Of a stretch of DNA of 43,407 bases, positions 15,199 to 23,921 are shown piece by piece; position 1 is the first letter of the stretch, and each line of letters begins with the position of its first letter. Below the pieces are notes generated by a model. That model saw nothing but the letters and a program-made list of their open reading frames with translations, was not told where the DNA came from and made no database searches. A program made the position numbers and the translations under genes. The DNA comes from JAKSCF01 sp028279945 (GTDB lineage: Bacteria; Bacillota; Clostridia; Peptostreptococcales; JAAYPU01), in contig JANQMT010000026.1 of the NCBI GenBank assembly GCA_028279945.1, positions 1-43,407 on the forward strand. The letters are read 5' to 3'.

Positions 15199-16725
15199 AT
15201 GGTAGTAAAAAAATTAACACAAGAAGAAGTCAATAGTACCCTGTGGAGGGCATGTGACACCTTTAGGGGTAAGATTGATTCTGCTATTTATAAGGACTAT
15301 GTGCTGGTCATGCTGTTTATAAAGTATATCAGTGATATTTACAAAGAGCATAAAGCAGAAATGATGGAAAAATATCAAGATAAAGAGATGGTCAAAAGGC
15401 AGATGCGGTATGAGCGTTTTGTACTGGATGAAAAATCTACCTTTGACTATATATATGATAAAAGAAATCAGTCTGATATCGGTGAAACCATAAACGTGGC
15501 ACTAGCTCATATAGAAGAAGAAAACAAGACAAAACTAAGAGGTGTTTTTAAAAATATTGATTTTAACTCAGAAGCGGTGCTAGGAGAAGCAAGGGATAAG
15601 AACGCTATGCTAAAGAATGTATTGGAAGATTTTCATAGCTTGGATTTACGTCCTTCTAGGCTTGTGGGTGAGGATATCATAGGGAATGCATATGAATACA
15701 TGATTGCTAATTTTGCGTCTGATGCAGGTAAAAAAGGGGGCGAGTTCTTTACGCCATCAGAGGTATCAGAACTACTGGCCAGGCTGGTAAAGCCGGAAGA
15801 AAACGATCGTATTTATGATCCAACCTGTGGTTCCGGTTCACTGCTCATCAAAGCATATAACAAAGTCCCAAACAAAAAAGCACAAATCTATGGACAAGAA
15901 AGAAACGGACAAACACACGCGCTATGCAAGATGAATATGTTCCTACATAAAATAGATGATGCCAAGATAGAGTGGGGTGATACCCTTTCTAACCCAAAAC
16001 ACCTAAAAGATGACAAGCTTATGAAGTTTCAAATAGTGGTTGCCAATCCACCCTTTTCACTGGACAAGTGGGCGTCGGGCTTTGCAGGAGAAGGTAGTGA
16101 TAAGAACTTTGCTATGGCTGAAAACCTTGACCCTTACAAAAGGTTTTCTTGGGGTGTACCGCCTAAGTCCAAAGGGGATTTTGCTTTTGTCCTTCATATG
16201 CTTCACTCATTAGCAGAAGGGGGAAGAATGGGTGTGGTACTCCCTCATGGTGTACTCTTTCGAGGTGCCGGCGAAGGCAAAATCAGAAAGCAAATCATCG
16301 AGATGAATTTGCTGGATGCGGTGGTAGGGCTGCCATCCAATTTATTCTTTGGCACAGGAATACCTGCCTGTATATTGGTATTTAAACAAAATAGAGATAG
16401 AGAAGAAGTCTTGTTCATTGATGCATCAGGCGGCGAGTACTACGAGAAAGGAAGAAACCAAAACAAACTCCGTGAAACAGATATCCAAAAGATAGTATAT
16501 GCTTATGAAAGCTATGAAAATATAGAAAAGTATGCCTATAAAGCATCAAGAGAAGAAATCAAAGAAAACGGCTACAACCTCAACATCCCAAGATATGTGG
16601 ACACCTTTGAAGAAGAAGAAATGGTGGACATGGAAGCTGTAGCTGAGAATATTGCCAATATCAAGGCTGAACTTGTGGAAGTGGAAGAGAAGATGGCTAA
16701 ATATTTAGAAGAGTTGGGATTATAA
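15199..16725 (+). CDS. hsdM: Type I restriction-modification DNA methyltransferase HsdM
   Basis: 508 residues. An N-terminal helical HsdM_N domain (WRACDTFRGKIDSAIYKDY) precedes an N6-adenine methyltransferase domain. SAM-binding motif I DPTCGSGSLL is near residue 207 and catalytic motif IV ANPPFSL near 283. GEFFTPSEVSELLARL, a hallmark of HsdM, precedes motif I. The protein methylates adenines within the sequence chosen by HsdS and protects self DNA. AAGAAGAATTTATCGGAGG in front of ATG 15199 gives a good ribosome binding site inside the end of dinD. All key motifs look intact. Confidence 0.96.
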   Translation: MVVKKLTQEEVNSTLWRACDTFRGKIDSAIYKDYVLVMLFIKYISDIYKEHKAEMMEKYQDKEMVKRQMRYERFVLDEKSTFDYIYDKRNQSDIGETINVALAHIEEENKTKLRGVFKNIDFNSEAVLGEARDKNAMLKNVLEDFHSLDLRPSRLVGEDIIGNAYEYMIANFASDAGKKGGEFFTPSEVSELLARLVKPEENDRIYDPTCGSGSLLIKAYNKVPNKKAQIYGQERNGQTHALCKMNMFLHKIDDAKIEWGDTLSNPKHLKDDKLMKFQIVVANPPFSLDKWASGFAGEGSDKNFAMAENLDPYKRFSWGVPPKSKGDFAFVLHMLHSLAEGGRMGVVLPHGVLFRGAGEGKIRKQIIEMNLLDAVVGLPSNLFFGTGIPACILVFKQNRDREEVLFIDASGGEYYEKGRNQNKLRETDIQKIVYAYESYENIEKYAYKASREEIKENGYNLNIPRYVDTFEEEEMVDMEAVAENIANIKAELVEVEEKMAKYLEELGL

Positions 16726-16747
16726 AACATCGACTGGAGTGAGAAAA

Positions 16748-18016
16748 TTGAACGAAGAGATGAAAAAACATATCTATTCAATTAGACAAGGACATATTTT
16801 AAAATACAAAAAATGTGATGATGAATTTATACCCGAAAATTGGAAATGTGATAAACTGCAATATTATATACAACTTATTTCAGGACAACATATTGCTCAG
16901 GATGAATATAATTTAGATGAAAAAGGAATTCCGTATTTGACAGGACCAGCAGATTTTGATGAAAAGTGTATACGTGCAACAAAATTCACTGAAAGACCTA
17001 AAGCATTATGTAAGAAGGATGATGTCTTAATAACAGTCAAAGGATCGGGCGTTGGAAAAGCAATAATATCAGATAACGATTATTGTATCAGTAGACAGCT
17101 AATGGCGATAAGGTGTACTAATATATCAAATAAGTTAATCTATTTTCACATGAAGATGAATGAAGAAAAATATAATTCAGAATCTCTAGGATTAATACCT
17201 GGGATAACCAGAACAGATATTCTTAATAAAAAAATTATGTTTCCTGTAAATATAAGTGAACAACAAAAAATCGCAGATATTCTCTCAACTTGGGACAAAG
17301 CCATAGAATTTAAAGAAAAACTCATCGAGGAAAAGAAAAAGCAAAAGAAAGGGTTGATGCAGAAGCTTTTGACTGGTGAGGTGCGGGTGTCTGGATTTGA
17401 TAAAGAGTGGCACGAAGTTAGCTTAAAACATGTTTTTAGTAGAGTGACAAGAAAAAACGAAGTATTTAATACAAACGTATTGACCATATCTGCTCAAAGA
17501 GGATTAATTAATCAAGAAGATTTTTTTAATAAATCTGTAGCCAGTAGTGTGCTTGATAACTATTATTTATTGAAAAAGAATGAGTTTGCTTACAACAAAA
17601 GCTATTCTAAAGGGTATCCTATGGGTGCTATTAAGAGATTAAAAGATTATAAAAGTGGAGTTGTAACTACATTGTACATATGTTTTGCCATAAGGGATAC
17701 AAAAGAATGTGATATTGATTATTTTGAACATTTTTTTGAGTCTGGGATTCTGAATAAAGGATTAACTCAGATAGCACAAGAGGGAGGGAGAGCACACGGG
17801 TTGCTTAATGTTTCTACTAAGGATTTTTTTGAATTAAAAATTACGCTTCCAGGAATAAAAGAACAGGAAGCTATTACAGTATTATTAAATGGTATAAGTA
17901 GAAACATTGAATTATTACAACAAGAACTCCAAGCCCTAAAACAACAAAAAAAAGGCCTCATGCAACTCCTACTAACAGGTATCGTAAGGGTTGGTACAGA
18001 GGACTCAGAACAGTAA
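16748..18016 (+). CDS. hsdS: Type I restriction specificity subunit HsdS
   Basis: About 422 residues with two target-recognition domains, each closed by the conserved coiled repeat. The first ends with QQKIADILSTWDKAIEFKEK then KKKQKKGLMQKLLTGEVRV (about residues 175-215). The second ends with QEAITVLLNGISRNIELLQQ then LKQQKKGLMQLLLTGIVRV. The two near-identical KKGLMQxLLTGxVRV segments allow domain exchange. TTG 16748 is preferred because GGAG (16736-16739) lies 8 nt upstream; a GTG at 16739 overlaps that site. It supplies sequence specificity to HsdM and HsdR. hsdR follows after 13 nt. The recognition sequence cannot be predicted. Confidence 0.93.
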   Translation: MNEEMKKHIYSIRQGHILKYKKCDDEFIPENWKCDKLQYYIQLISGQHIAQDEYNLDEKGIPYLTGPADFDEKCIRATKFTERPKALCKKDDVLITVKGSGVGKAIISDNDYCISRQLMAIRCTNISNKLIYFHMKMNEEKYNSESLGLIPGITRTDILNKKIMFPVNISEQQKIADILSTWDKAIEFKEKLIEEKKKQKKGLMQKLLTGEVRVSGFDKEWHEVSLKHVFSRVTRKNEVFNTNVLTISAQRGLINQEDFFNKSVASSVLDNYYLLKKNEFAYNKSYSKGYPMGAIKRLKDYKSGVVTTLYICFAIRDTKECDIDYFEHFFESGILNKGLTQIAQEGGRAHGLLNVSTKDFFELKITLPGIKEQEAITVLLNGISRNIELLQQELQALKQQKKGLMQLLLTGIVRVGTEDSEQ

Positions 18017-18029
18017 AAGGGGGGATACT

Positions 18030-21000
18030 ATGGGAAGAGATCATGAATATGATGAAGTGAATATTTCGCAAAACCCTGCTATAGAGGTATTAAAACATAT
18101 GGGGTACTGCATATTATCCCATCAAGAAGCTAAAGCCATGCGGAGCAGTCTCTATGATGTGATATTAGAAGATGTGCTTTATGACAGATTGTGCCATATC
18201 AACCGTTTTGAATACAAAGGTAAAGCGTATCCATTTTCTGAAAAGAATATAAGACAAGCTATTTTGGATATTAATGCAGGGCTTTCAGATGGGCTTGTGA
18301 AGACCAATGAAAAAATTTACGATGATTTGATACTTGGGCGAAGTTATCCGGAAAAACTAGAGGTTATGGATGGTGTCAAGTCTTTTGATATTCATTATAT
18401 CGACTGGGACAATCCTACCAATAATGTGTTTCATGTCGTACCCGAAATGGTCATCGAAAGGGAGGATGGCAAAGGGATTATTAAGCCGGATTTAATACTT
18501 TTTATCAATGGGATTCCTTTTGGGGTGATTGAGTGTAAAAAAGCCGGTTTGCCCGTGGTTAAAGCCATAACACAAATGGAAAGAAATCAAGACAATGACT
18601 ATATCCCACAGCTTTTTAAGTTTGTCCAGATGGTGATGGCAACCAATAAAAATGAGGTGCAATACGCCACAGTAAAAACACCTCAGAAGTTTTGGTCTGT
18701 ATGGAAGGAAGACCCTGAGTCTTCTGAATATCCTTGGTTTCAGTCCACGCTAAAAGAGGTGGTTGTTGATAGGATACCCACCACACAAGATGAAAACTTG
18801 GTGGCTTTATTTCACCCTAAGCGGATTATGGATTTTATACGATATTTTACGGTGTTTGATAAAAATGAGAAAAAGATTGCAAGGTATCCTCAGTATTTTG
18901 CTACCAAAGAAATCATCAAAACCATTGAGATTCGGGATAAGAAAGGCAATCGTCAGTCAGGAGTAGTATGGCATACTCAAGGAACCGGCAAGTCTTTGAC
19001 CATGGTCATGCTTGCAAGGTATATCTTATCAGAGCTTGCTTTCATACATCCAAAAGTACTGGTAATTACGGATCGGATTGAACTGGACAGTCAGATTCAT
19101 CAAACCTTTAATCACTCAAGATTAAGAGCAGAAAGAGCTACCAGTGGTAAAAACTTAGTGGAACTGATCCATAAAAACAGTGCGGATATTATTACATCAC
19201 TGGTCCATAAGTTTGATACAGCATCAAAACACCAAGAGGCTATCCAATCTTCTGACATTTTTGTCTTGATTGATGAGTCTCATAGAACCCAGTATGGAGA
19301 TTTGCACAGAAAGATGAAAAGAGTATTTCCAAATGCTTGTTATCTTGGCTTTACGGGAACGCCTTTGATGAAAAAGGATAAGAGTACCCTTAATAAATTT
19401 GGCGGTAGAATGATTCACAAATATACCATTCATGATGGTGTCATAGATGGTGCAATCGTACCTTTACTATACGAAGGCAGACTGGTGGACCAAACGGTGA
19501 ATCGCAATGCCCTTGATAGAAGGCTTGAGATGATTACCAGAAATCTAACAGATAAAGAAGCTGAAGCCTTAAAGAGCAAATGGAGCAGGTTTGAAGCCAT
19601 CGCTTCATCAGAGCAACGGATTGCTTTGGTTGCGGATGATATTTATATGCATTTTACAACGTTTTATCAAAACACTTTTGCAAATGCAATGCTTGCTACA
19701 GGCTCAAAACTGGATGCTATTCGGTATCATAAGGTTTTTGAAGAGTATGGTGATTTAAAGACAGCCGTTGTGATATCTCCTCCTGACCAACGAGAAGGGC
19801 ATGAGGGAATGGATGAAAAGCCGAATACTGTTGTGATACGGTTTTGGCAGGATATGATGGATGCTTATGGTGATGCTCAGAGGTATGAAGAGCGTGTCAA
19901 AAGTGAGTTTAAAGATGGAGATGAGCTGGATTTACTCATTGTAGTGGACAAGCTATTAACCGGCTTTGATGCGCCAAGAGCAACTATCTTATACATTGAT
20001 AAGCCTATGAAAGAACATACTTTACTTCAAGCCATTGCAAGGGTCAACCGCCTTTATGAGGGAAAAGATTATGGTCTGATTATTGATTATAGAGGGCTGA
20101 TTCAAGAACTGGATAGTGCTATGAAAACTTACTCGGGTGCAGGTTTGGAAAACTTTGACAGCAAGGATTTGGAAGAAGCTTTGGTTGATGTCATCAGTAT
20201 TATCGGTAAGCTGAGAGAAGCGTATTCAAATGTAGTTGCAATCTTTAAGGATATAAAAAATACGTGGGATAAAGAGGCTTATGAGCTGGTTTTAGAAGAG
20301 GATGTTATTCGTCATGATTTTTATACTGCTTTGAGTTATTTTGGCAGATATCTGGGTATGGCATTGGAATCTGATCATGTACATCAAGCACTGGGCGAAG
20401 AAGAGATGAGTCGATATAAAAAAGGGTTTAAGTTTTATCAAGAACTAAGAGCTGCTGTGAAGATAAGATATCATGATACCATTGATTATAAAGAATATGA
20501 GACTAAGATGAGAAACCTTATGGATACATATATTGCAGCAGAAGACGTCATCAAGATTACTGCACCTGTTGATGTTTTGGATGAGAAAGGCGTAGAAAAT
20601 GAGTTGGCACGTCTTGGATCGAATAGAGCTAAAGCTGATGCTATTAGGACAAAGATGTCAAAGCGTATCAGTCAAAAATGGGATGAAAACCCTGCGTATT
20701 ATCAAAAGTTTTCAGAACGCATTGAAGCTATTATTAAAGCATACAAGGAAAAAAGAATTTCGGATGTTGAATACCTTGAAAGAATGAAAACGGTCATGGG
20801 TGACTTTAGAAAAGGGCATTCAGGGGCAGTGTATCCGGAAAAGATTAAGCACCATGTTGATGCACAAGCTTTTTATGGTGTGGTTAAAGAGATATTAGAA
20901 GATAAAAAGTATAAAAAGAACGCATCTGAAAAGGTATTGGATGATCAACCTGTTTTTGGGTATGAAGATATTTTAGCAAATGTTGCTTTGGAAGTTGACA

Positions 21001-21188
21001 TGATTATAGAGCGTCACTGTAAGGTGGATTGGCAGGATAATACGGATGTACATAAGAGGATTTCACAAGAAATCGACAGTTTGCTGTTCTTGATGAAACA
21101 AAAGTATTTTCCCAAGCTTACTTTTGAGCAAATTGATATGATGATAGAAAATATTAAGACAGTTGCATTACGGAGATACAAGATATGA
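18030..21188 (+). CDS. hsdR: Type I restriction endonuclease subunit HsdR
   Basis: 1052 residues, normal for HsdR. The N-terminal nuclease has the PD-(D/E)xK pattern KPDLILFINGIPFGVIECKK (about residues 150-170). The translocase has Walker A HTQGTGKSLTM (about 314-324), DESH (about 414-417), TGTPL, and later VDKLLTGFDAP and LLQAIARVNR. A C-terminal helical region contacts HsdM/HsdS. ATG 18030, with AAAAGGGGGG upstream, is chosen over an earlier in-frame start inside hsdS. The protein translocates DNA from unmethylated sites and cuts remotely. The stop overlaps the start of the next gene by 4 nt. The RM system appears complete and intact. Confidence 0.96.
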   Translation: MGRDHEYDEVNISQNPAIEVLKHMGYCILSHQEAKAMRSSLYDVILEDVLYDRLCHINRFEYKGKAYPFSEKNIRQAILDINAGLSDGLVKTNEKIYDDLILGRSYPEKLEVMDGVKSFDIHYIDWDNPTNNVFHVVPEMVIEREDGKGIIKPDLILFINGIPFGVIECKKAGLPVVKAITQMERNQDNDYIPQLFKFVQMVMATNKNEVQYATVKTPQKFWSVWKEDPESSEYPWFQSTLKEVVVDRIPTTQDENLVALFHPKRIMDFIRYFTVFDKNEKKIARYPQYFATKEIIKTIEIRDKKGNRQSGVVWHTQGTGKSLTMVMLARYILSELAFIHPKVLVITDRIELDSQIHQTFNHSRLRAERATSGKNLVELIHKNSADIITSLVHKFDTASKHQEAIQSSDIFVLIDESHRTQYGDLHRKMKRVFPNACYLGFTGTPLMKKDKSTLNKFGGRMIHKYTIHDGVIDGAIVPLLYEGRLVDQTVNRNALDRRLEMITRNLTDKEAEALKSKWSRFEAIASSEQRIALVADDIYMHFTTFYQNTFANAMLATGSKLDAIRYHKVFEEYGDLKTAVVISPPDQREGHEGMDEKPNTVVIRFWQDMMDAYGDAQRYEERVKSEFKDGDELDLLIVVDKLLTGFDAPRATILYIDKPMKEHTLLQAIARVNRLYEGKDYGLIIDYRGLIQELDSAMKTYSGAGLENFDSKDLEEALVDVISIIGKLREAYSNVVAIFKDIKNTWDKEAYELVLEEDVIRHDFYTALSYFGRYLGMALESDHVHQALGEEEMSRYKKGFKFYQELRAAVKIRYHDTIDYKEYETKMRNLMDTYIAAEDVIKITAPVDVLDEKGVENELARLGSNRAKADAIRTKMSKRISQKWDENPAYYQKFSERIEAIIKAYKEKRISDVEYLERMKTVMGDFRKGHSGAVYPEKIKHHVDAQAFYGVVKEILEDKKYKKNASEKVLDDQPVFGYEDILANVALEVDMIIERHCKVDWQDNTDVHKRISQEIDSLLFLMKQKYFPKLTFEQIDMMIENIKTVALRRYKI

Positions 21189-21910
21189 CAAAGCATACCC
21201 TTACTTATGATCATCAGGTTATCGAGTTTGAACTGATAAGAAAACCGATTAAGAATATCAATCTATACGTCAAGCCAGATATGGGGATTGTTGTTTCTGC
21301 AAATGAAGCTGTACCTTTTGATTATATTTTGGAATTTGTAAGGTCAAAAGCGAGATGGCTTTTAAAGCAAGTAGGACATTTTAAGGGAGTGCAGCCGGAG
21401 CAGCAGCTTAAAAAGTCTTATCTAAGCGGAGAATCATTTAAGTATCTTGGCAAGCAATACCGTCTAAAGGTTAAGGAAAGTGATGGTTTAGAGGGGGTGA
21501 GATATTATAGGGGGTATATATATTTAACTGTAAGGGACAAAGAAAACTATGACCGCAAGGAAAAGCTAATAAAAGATTGGTACAAAACAAAAGCAACAGA
21601 AAAGTTTCAAGAAAGCCTAAAGCGTGTTTATCCCATTGTTGCTAAGTATGATATCTTAATGCCTCACATTAAAATGAGGCTGATGAAAGCCAGATGGGGG
21701 TCTTGTCTTAGAGATAAAAAAACGATTCTGATAAACTCTGAGCTGATTAAAGCACCTAAGCTTTGCATGGATTATGTTATTTTACATGAGTTGATTCATT
21801 TTAAATACAAAAATCATGATAATGACTTTTACGACTTTATGACATCTTTGATGCCTGATTGGAAACAAAGAAAGGCGATTTTGGACGAGGAGGTTGTAAG
21901 AGAATTATAA
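21185..21910 (+). CDS. YgjP/SprT-like M48-type zinc metallopeptidase
   Basis: 241 residues with the zinc motif HELIH (about residues 200-204), a further histidine in FKYKNHDNDFYDF and the preceding MKARWGSCLRDKKTILINSE segment typical of the YgjP (DUF45) family. These are cytoplasmic proteins whose substrate is not established. They often sit downstream of type I RM genes. The ATG overlaps the hsdR stop by 4 nt (ATGA), so translation is coupled and it belongs to the RM operon. A hairpin follows at 21919. Confidence 0.88.
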   Translation: MTKHTLTYDHQVIEFELIRKPIKNINLYVKPDMGIVVSANEAVPFDYILEFVRSKARWLLKQVGHFKGVQPEQQLKKSYLSGESFKYLGKQYRLKVKESDGLEGVRYYRGYIYLTVRDKENYDRKEKLIKDWYKTKATEKFQESLKRVYPIVAKYDILMPHIKMRLMKARWGSCLRDKKTILINSELIKAPKLCMDYVILHELIHFKYKNHDNDFYDFMTSLMPDWKQRKAILDEEVVREL

Positions 21911-21918
21911 AAATTAAA

Positions 21919-21957
21919 AAGAAGTAGTGCACGCCGGCAAGCTGCCCACCACTTCTT
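21919..21957. terminator. Hairpin at the end of the RM operon
   Basis: AAGAAGTAGTG (21919-21929) pairs with CACCACTTCTT (21947-21957) with one mismatch. There is no T run on the + side, but the opposite strand has one, so it may end transcription from the right or simply stabilise the RM mRNA. Confidence 0.45.
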
Positions 21958-21967
21958 ACCACCACTG

Positions 21968-22005
21968 TCACAAACAGTGATATATTCATTATACCCTGTT
22001 TGTGA
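21968..22005 (+). promoter_or_regulatory. Palindromic operator upstream of the 95-residue protein gene
   Basis: Perfect 10-bp inverted arms TCACAAACAG (21968-21977) and CTGTTTGTGA (21996-22005) are separated by 18 bp that contain TATATT/CATTAT-like -10 sequences. The size and placement suggest a dimeric repressor site. I do not recognise the regulator. Confidence 0.5.
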
Positions 22006-22031
22006 TAATCATTCAATCATAGGAGGGAATA

Positions 22032-22319
22032 ATGGAAGATTTTAATTGGTATTTTGGTAACTTTACTGCTGAACTGCAAACTCTAGCATATCGGGAGTTT
22101 ATAAGTACGGATAGTGAATATAAAGAAATAGAGTATTATCTTAGTAAGCATAGTGATGCTTTTGATAAGATTTTTAACCAACTCAATCAAGAGGATAAAA
22201 AGTTTGCAAAAGAGTATATAGATAAGCAGAATCACCAAGCTTCAAGTGTAAGTGAAAGCTTATATTTTGCGGGGTATAGGGACTGTATTAGATTGCTGAA
22301 AGAGTTGGGTGTATTGTGA
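22032..22319 (+). CDS. Small helical protein, DUF6809-like
   Basis: 95 residues, all-helical, acidic, with the C-terminal pattern NQEDKKFAKEYIDKQ and ESLYFAGYRDCIRLLKEL. This recalls small clostridial proteins grouped as DUF6809, whose function is unknown. GGAGGG lies 6 nt before the ATG. It stands alone behind a palindromic operator. The family link is from memory of the C-terminal pattern and is tentative; that it is a real gene is supported by its ribosome binding site and operator. Confidence 0.6.
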   Translation: MEDFNWYFGNFTAELQTLAYREFISTDSEYKEIEYYLSKHSDAFDKIFNQLNQEDKKFAKEYIDKQNHQASSVSESLYFAGYRDCIRLLKELGVL

Positions 22320-22407
22320 ATAATTGGGGAAGGTTCTTTTGGTGTCGAAGATAATGAAGAAAAGATCCTTATTTTCTGTCATATATAACCATTTTATCAT
22401 TTAAATG

Positions 22408-22436
22408 TTGAAATATTTTTTTTACCTGTTTAATAT
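22408..22436 (+). promoter_or_regulatory. Promoter of the peroxiredoxin gene
   Basis: TTGAAA (22408-22413) and TAATAT (22431-22436) with exactly 17-bp spacing, about 60 bp before the ATG. I see no convincing PerR box. Confidence 0.65.
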
Positions 22437-22498
22437 TGTGAATGAGTGGTATAAATAATAATAGTAAAAAAAAATATTTAAAGGAGATTAATAATAAT

Positions 22499-23029
22499 AT
22501 GGAAAGATTAGTTGGTAAAGCAGCACCAGATTTTAAAATGAAAGCTGTAAACGGCAAGGGGACCGAATTTTCAACTGTAAGTTTATCTGACTATAAAGAT
22601 AAATGGTTAGTTTTATTCTTTTATCCCTTAGATTTTACCTTTGTGTGCCCAACGGAAATTATTGGTATTAGTAAGAAGGTAAATGAGTTTAACAAATTAA
22701 AAGCAGAGGTTCTTGGAGTAAGTGTTGATAGCGAGCATTCTCATAAAGCTTGGATTAACCAAGGCGGATTAGGTGAAATAGCTTACCCTCTTGCATCAGA
22801 TATGACTAAAACTGTATCCCAAGATTATGGAGTGTTAATTGAAGCAGACGGCATTGCCTTAAGAGGATTATTCATTATAGACCCTGAAGGAATAGTTAGA
22901 TATTCGGTTATCCATGATCTAAATGTAGGGAGAAGTGTTGATGAGACATTAAGAGTACTTCAAGCTCTACAAGCAGGAGGTTTATGCGCAATTGACTGGC
23001 AGCCAGGAGAAGATTTATTAAATGAATAA
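22499..23029 (+). CDS. 2-Cys peroxiredoxin (AhpC/TSA family)
   Basis: 176 residues. The peroxidatic cysteine lies in FYPLDFTFVCPTE (about residue 49) and the resolving cysteine in GGLCAIDWQPGE (about residue 163), so this is a typical 2-Cys enzyme that reduces hydrogen peroxide and organic peroxides, with electrons from thioredoxin-like donors. ATG 22499 is preferred over an in-frame start at 22442, because AAGGAG (22481-22486) and the family N-terminus (MERLVGKAAPDF) support it. It is monocistronic with its own promoter. In an anaerobe it would serve oxidative defence. No ahpF is adjacent. Confidence 0.94.
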   Translation: MERLVGKAAPDFKMKAVNGKGTEFSTVSLSDYKDKWLVLFFYPLDFTFVCPTEIIGISKKVNEFNKLKAEVLGVSVDSEHSHKAWINQGGLGEIAYPLASDMTKTVSQDYGVLIEADGIALRGLFIIDPEGIVRYSVIHDLNVGRSVDETLRVLQALQAGGLCAIDWQPGEDLLNE

Positions 23030-23040
23030 ATTTATATCCT

Positions 23041-23175
23041 AACCTTAATGACAGCCGTGCAATAAAGAAAACCTTAACCTTACATAACTGACTTAATACT
23101 AAAGCAGAAAAAGCAGGTATCAATTTCTCTCAGGTACTTCAAGAAGCTTTAAAAGAAAAATTAGGCAAGAGTTAA
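23041..23175 (+). pseudogene. hicB antitoxin relic
   Basis: The frame ends with KAEKAGINFSQVLQEALKEK then LGKS and a stop, matching the ribbon-helix-helix C-terminus of HicB antitoxins. Upstream in frame, NDSRAIKKTLTL and an in-frame TGA (where a tryptophan codon would be expected) precede it. The N-terminal partial RNase-H-like domain and the hicA partner are absent, so this is the tail of a lost toxin-antitoxin module. Confidence 0.7.
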
Positions 23176-23194
23176 TCTCTCTTGTCTTTTTTTT
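23166..23194 (+). terminator. Terminator after the hicB relic
   Basis: CAAGAG (23166-23171) pairs with CTCTTG (23179-23184), followed by TCTTTTTTTT. It probably now ends the peroxiredoxin transcript. Confidence 0.8.
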
Positions 23195-23230
23195 AAAGAA
23201 CCAATTGGGACGGTTCTTTTTGGTTCGATT
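23195..23230 (+). repeat. Dispersed REP-like repeat, copy 1
   Basis: AAAGAACC (23195-23202) and GGTTCTTT (23212-23219) form a hairpin, and GGGACGGTTCTTTTTGGTTC (23207-23226) is the core shared with copies at 24995 and 29994. The remaining DNA to the next gene (23231-23426) has no supported feature beyond a possible 31-codon frame at 23242. Confidence 0.65.
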
Positions 23231-23426
23231 AATGAGAAAAGATGAGTATAGTGAATGTAGAGATAACAGATATAGATATAATAGAAATGTTCTCAACAAA
23301 TAAAAACATAAGTACTCAAAGAACTTTTAGAATTCCATGAAGAAAAGTAAATTAATGCATAATATATTTGTTGAAAGGATTTATTAGGTACTATATAATA
23401 AAATCAAAGATAAGGAGCATTGAAAT

Positions 23427-23696
23427 ATGGAAGAAAAAATGTTTGAACTTATAGAAAAAATGTATGCTGAAATGAATGAACAATTCAAAAATGTTAATAA
23501 GAAGCTTGATGAAAAAGCAAATAAGAAAGATATTGCAGTGATAGAAAATACTGTTCTCCCTAAAACACAAATAGCTCTTGAAGGATATCAAGCGGTATTT
23601 GAAAAGCTTCAGGAACATGATAAAAGATTTGATGAGCTTTCTGAAAAGATAGAAAAACAAGATTTAGAAATCAAAGTGGTTAAAGCAGTAAAATAA
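23427..23696 (+). CDS. Small coiled-coil protein of unknown function
   Basis: 89 residues, highly charged, with heptad-like helices: MFELIEKMYAEMNEQFKNVN at the start and LQEHDKRFDELSEKIEKQD near the end, linked by a VIENTVLPK segment. It has no membrane segment or catalytic motif. Similar short coiled-coil proteins are common and unnamed in Clostridia. AAGGAG lies 10 nt before the ATG, and a strong terminator follows, so it is probably a monocistronic real gene. Confidence 0.65.
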   Translation: MEEKMFELIEKMYAEMNEQFKNVNKKLDEKANKKDIAVIENTVLPKTQIALEGYQAVFEKLQEHDKRFDELSEKIEKQDLEIKVVKAVK

Positions 23697-23758
23697 TCGT
23701 GATTATTTCAGAAGTTGAATAGACTTTTATTTATTATTTTTTGGAACTTTTTTTGTAA

Positions 23759-23794
23759 AATAATCGTCAAAATATATGACGATTATTATTTTTT
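23759..23794 (+). terminator. Terminator of the small coiled-coil gene
   Basis: Perfect 11-bp stem AATAATCGTCA / TGACGATTATT (23759-23769, 23777-23787), then TTTTTT. Confidence 0.9.
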
Positions 23795-23921
23795 GCTTCA
23801 ATTTAACTTAAATATATTGTAAAATATTTCAATGAAGATCAAAATAATGTAAAAATTGAATTAATTCGTAGAGACATATAAAGACAAAAGCTGTATATAT
23901 AGGTGAGAAAGGATTTAATAA

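Noticed and set aside
22369..22557. Minus-strand ORFs overlapping the peroxiredoxin promoter and start
   Set aside because: No ribosome binding site, and they overlap a clear promoter and a well-conserved gene on the other strand.
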